DNA from: Propionibacteriaceae bacterium
GTDB lineage: Bacteria > Actinomycetota > Actinomycetes > Propionibacteriales > Propionibacteriaceae
DNA: 12,683 nt
Assembly (NCBI GenBank): GCA_021323255.1
Contig: JAJTCL010000038.1
Span: forward strand, 1-12,683
Direction of reading: 5' to 3'
In this document: positions 12,531-12,683 of the stretch, piece by piece
Layout: each line of letters begins with the position of its first letter
How positions within the stretch are numbered: the stretch's first letter is position 1
Notes under the pieces: generated by a model
What the model saw: the letters and a program-made list of their open reading frames with translations, nothing else
Databases searched by the model: none
Told to the model about the DNA's origin: nothing
Made by a program: the position numbers and the translations under genes

Positions 12531-12683
12531 GTGAACAGCACCGATGCATCAGCACCGCCGGCACAGTCGGCCGACGTCGAGGCGGCTGAAGCGCAGGGGC
12601 TGCTGTTCGATGGCGACTTCTCGCCACTGCCGATTGATTTGGGCTTCCGCGGACCGGTGGCCTGCAGCGCGGCCGGTATCACT
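12531..12683 (+). CDS. MerR-family regulator (Rv1830/ResR type), N-terminal part, cut by window edge
   Basis: Fifty-one codons are visible before the window ends, with no stop. The sequence runs from a polar N terminus (VNSTDASAPPAQSADVEAAE) to GLLFDGDFSPLPIDLGFRGP and VACSAAGIT, which is the characteristic lead-in to the MerR helix-turn-helix of the Rv1830 group (known in mycobacteria as a division and resilience regulator, ResR/McdR). The start is GTG 12531 with GGAGG at 12521-12525 and 5-nt spacing. The same frame is open further upstream to ATG 12444 (AGGGAG only 2 nt before it), which would add 29 residues that look unlike the family; I prefer the GTG. About 100-150 nt of leader would separate it from the candidate promoter at 12349-12371. 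The DNA-binding helices themselves lie outside the window. Confidence 0.88.
   Translation, partial: MNSTDASAPPAQSADVEAAEAQGLLFDGDFSPLPIDLGFRGPVACSAAGIT

Noticed and set aside
12364..12682. Two minus-strand frames (12364-12627 and 12386-12682) at the right end
   Set aside because: They run antisense to a clearly recognisable MerR N terminus and resemble no known protein.

Overview
The window is chromosomal DNA of a high-GC actinomycete (Actinomycetota). The basis is gene content and order: a phosphatidylinositol mannoside (PIM) module, a zinc-ribbon/FHA protein of the GarA type, two MerR-type regulators of the Rv1828/Rv1830 kind, frequent GTG starts and tightly overlapping genes. I cannot name the genus; a member of Propionibacteriales or a nearby order would fit, but that is inference.

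Layout. (1) 1-542: the 3' end of a tyrosine-recombinase integrase, open at the left window edge, followed by a complete minus-strand tRNA-Val(CAC) whose 3' end faces it. This looks like one boundary of an integrated element that continues to the left. (2) 704-2737: thrS. (3) 2742-2934: a 193-bp intergenic segment bounded by about 22-bp inverted repeats, which is not a convincing gene. (4) 2950-6847: HIT-family nucleotide phosphorylase, PIP synthase, PatA-like acyltransferase, PimA and a small membrane protein of unknown role. All junctions overlap, so this is very probably one transcript. The three middle genes form a pathway: inositol phosphate head group, first mannose, acylation. (5) 6857-9796: a second CDP-alcohol phosphatidyltransferase, then DUF881, small basic protein, DUF881. 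(6) 9816-11626: gcvH, zinc-ribbon/FHA protein, first MerR regulator (FtsR/Rv1828 type). (7) 11808-12287: bifunctional nuclease (DUF151). (8) 12531-12683: start of a second MerR regulator (Rv1830/ResR type), cut by the window edge.

From memory, in Mycobacterium tuberculosis parts 4 and 5-8 are two distant loci (Rv2613c-Rv2609c and Rv1822-Rv1830). Here they are contiguous, joining inositol-lipid synthesis to a block with division-linked and central-metabolism regulators.

Most protein genes are conserved actinobacterial housekeeping genes. The less expected signals are non-coding: the inverted-repeat segment after thrS, a second inverted repeat after the first MerR gene with two mutually exclusive pairings, a cluster of CCTCA/TGAGG motifs between the two MerR genes, a hairpin leader before the FHA gene, and three sites where a -10-like hexamer lies exactly 6 nt before a start codon, suggesting leaderless transcripts. 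One of these starts a 17-codon leader ORF ahead of the second MerR gene. No CRISPR array, rRNA, complete insertion sequence or recognisable defence system is present.
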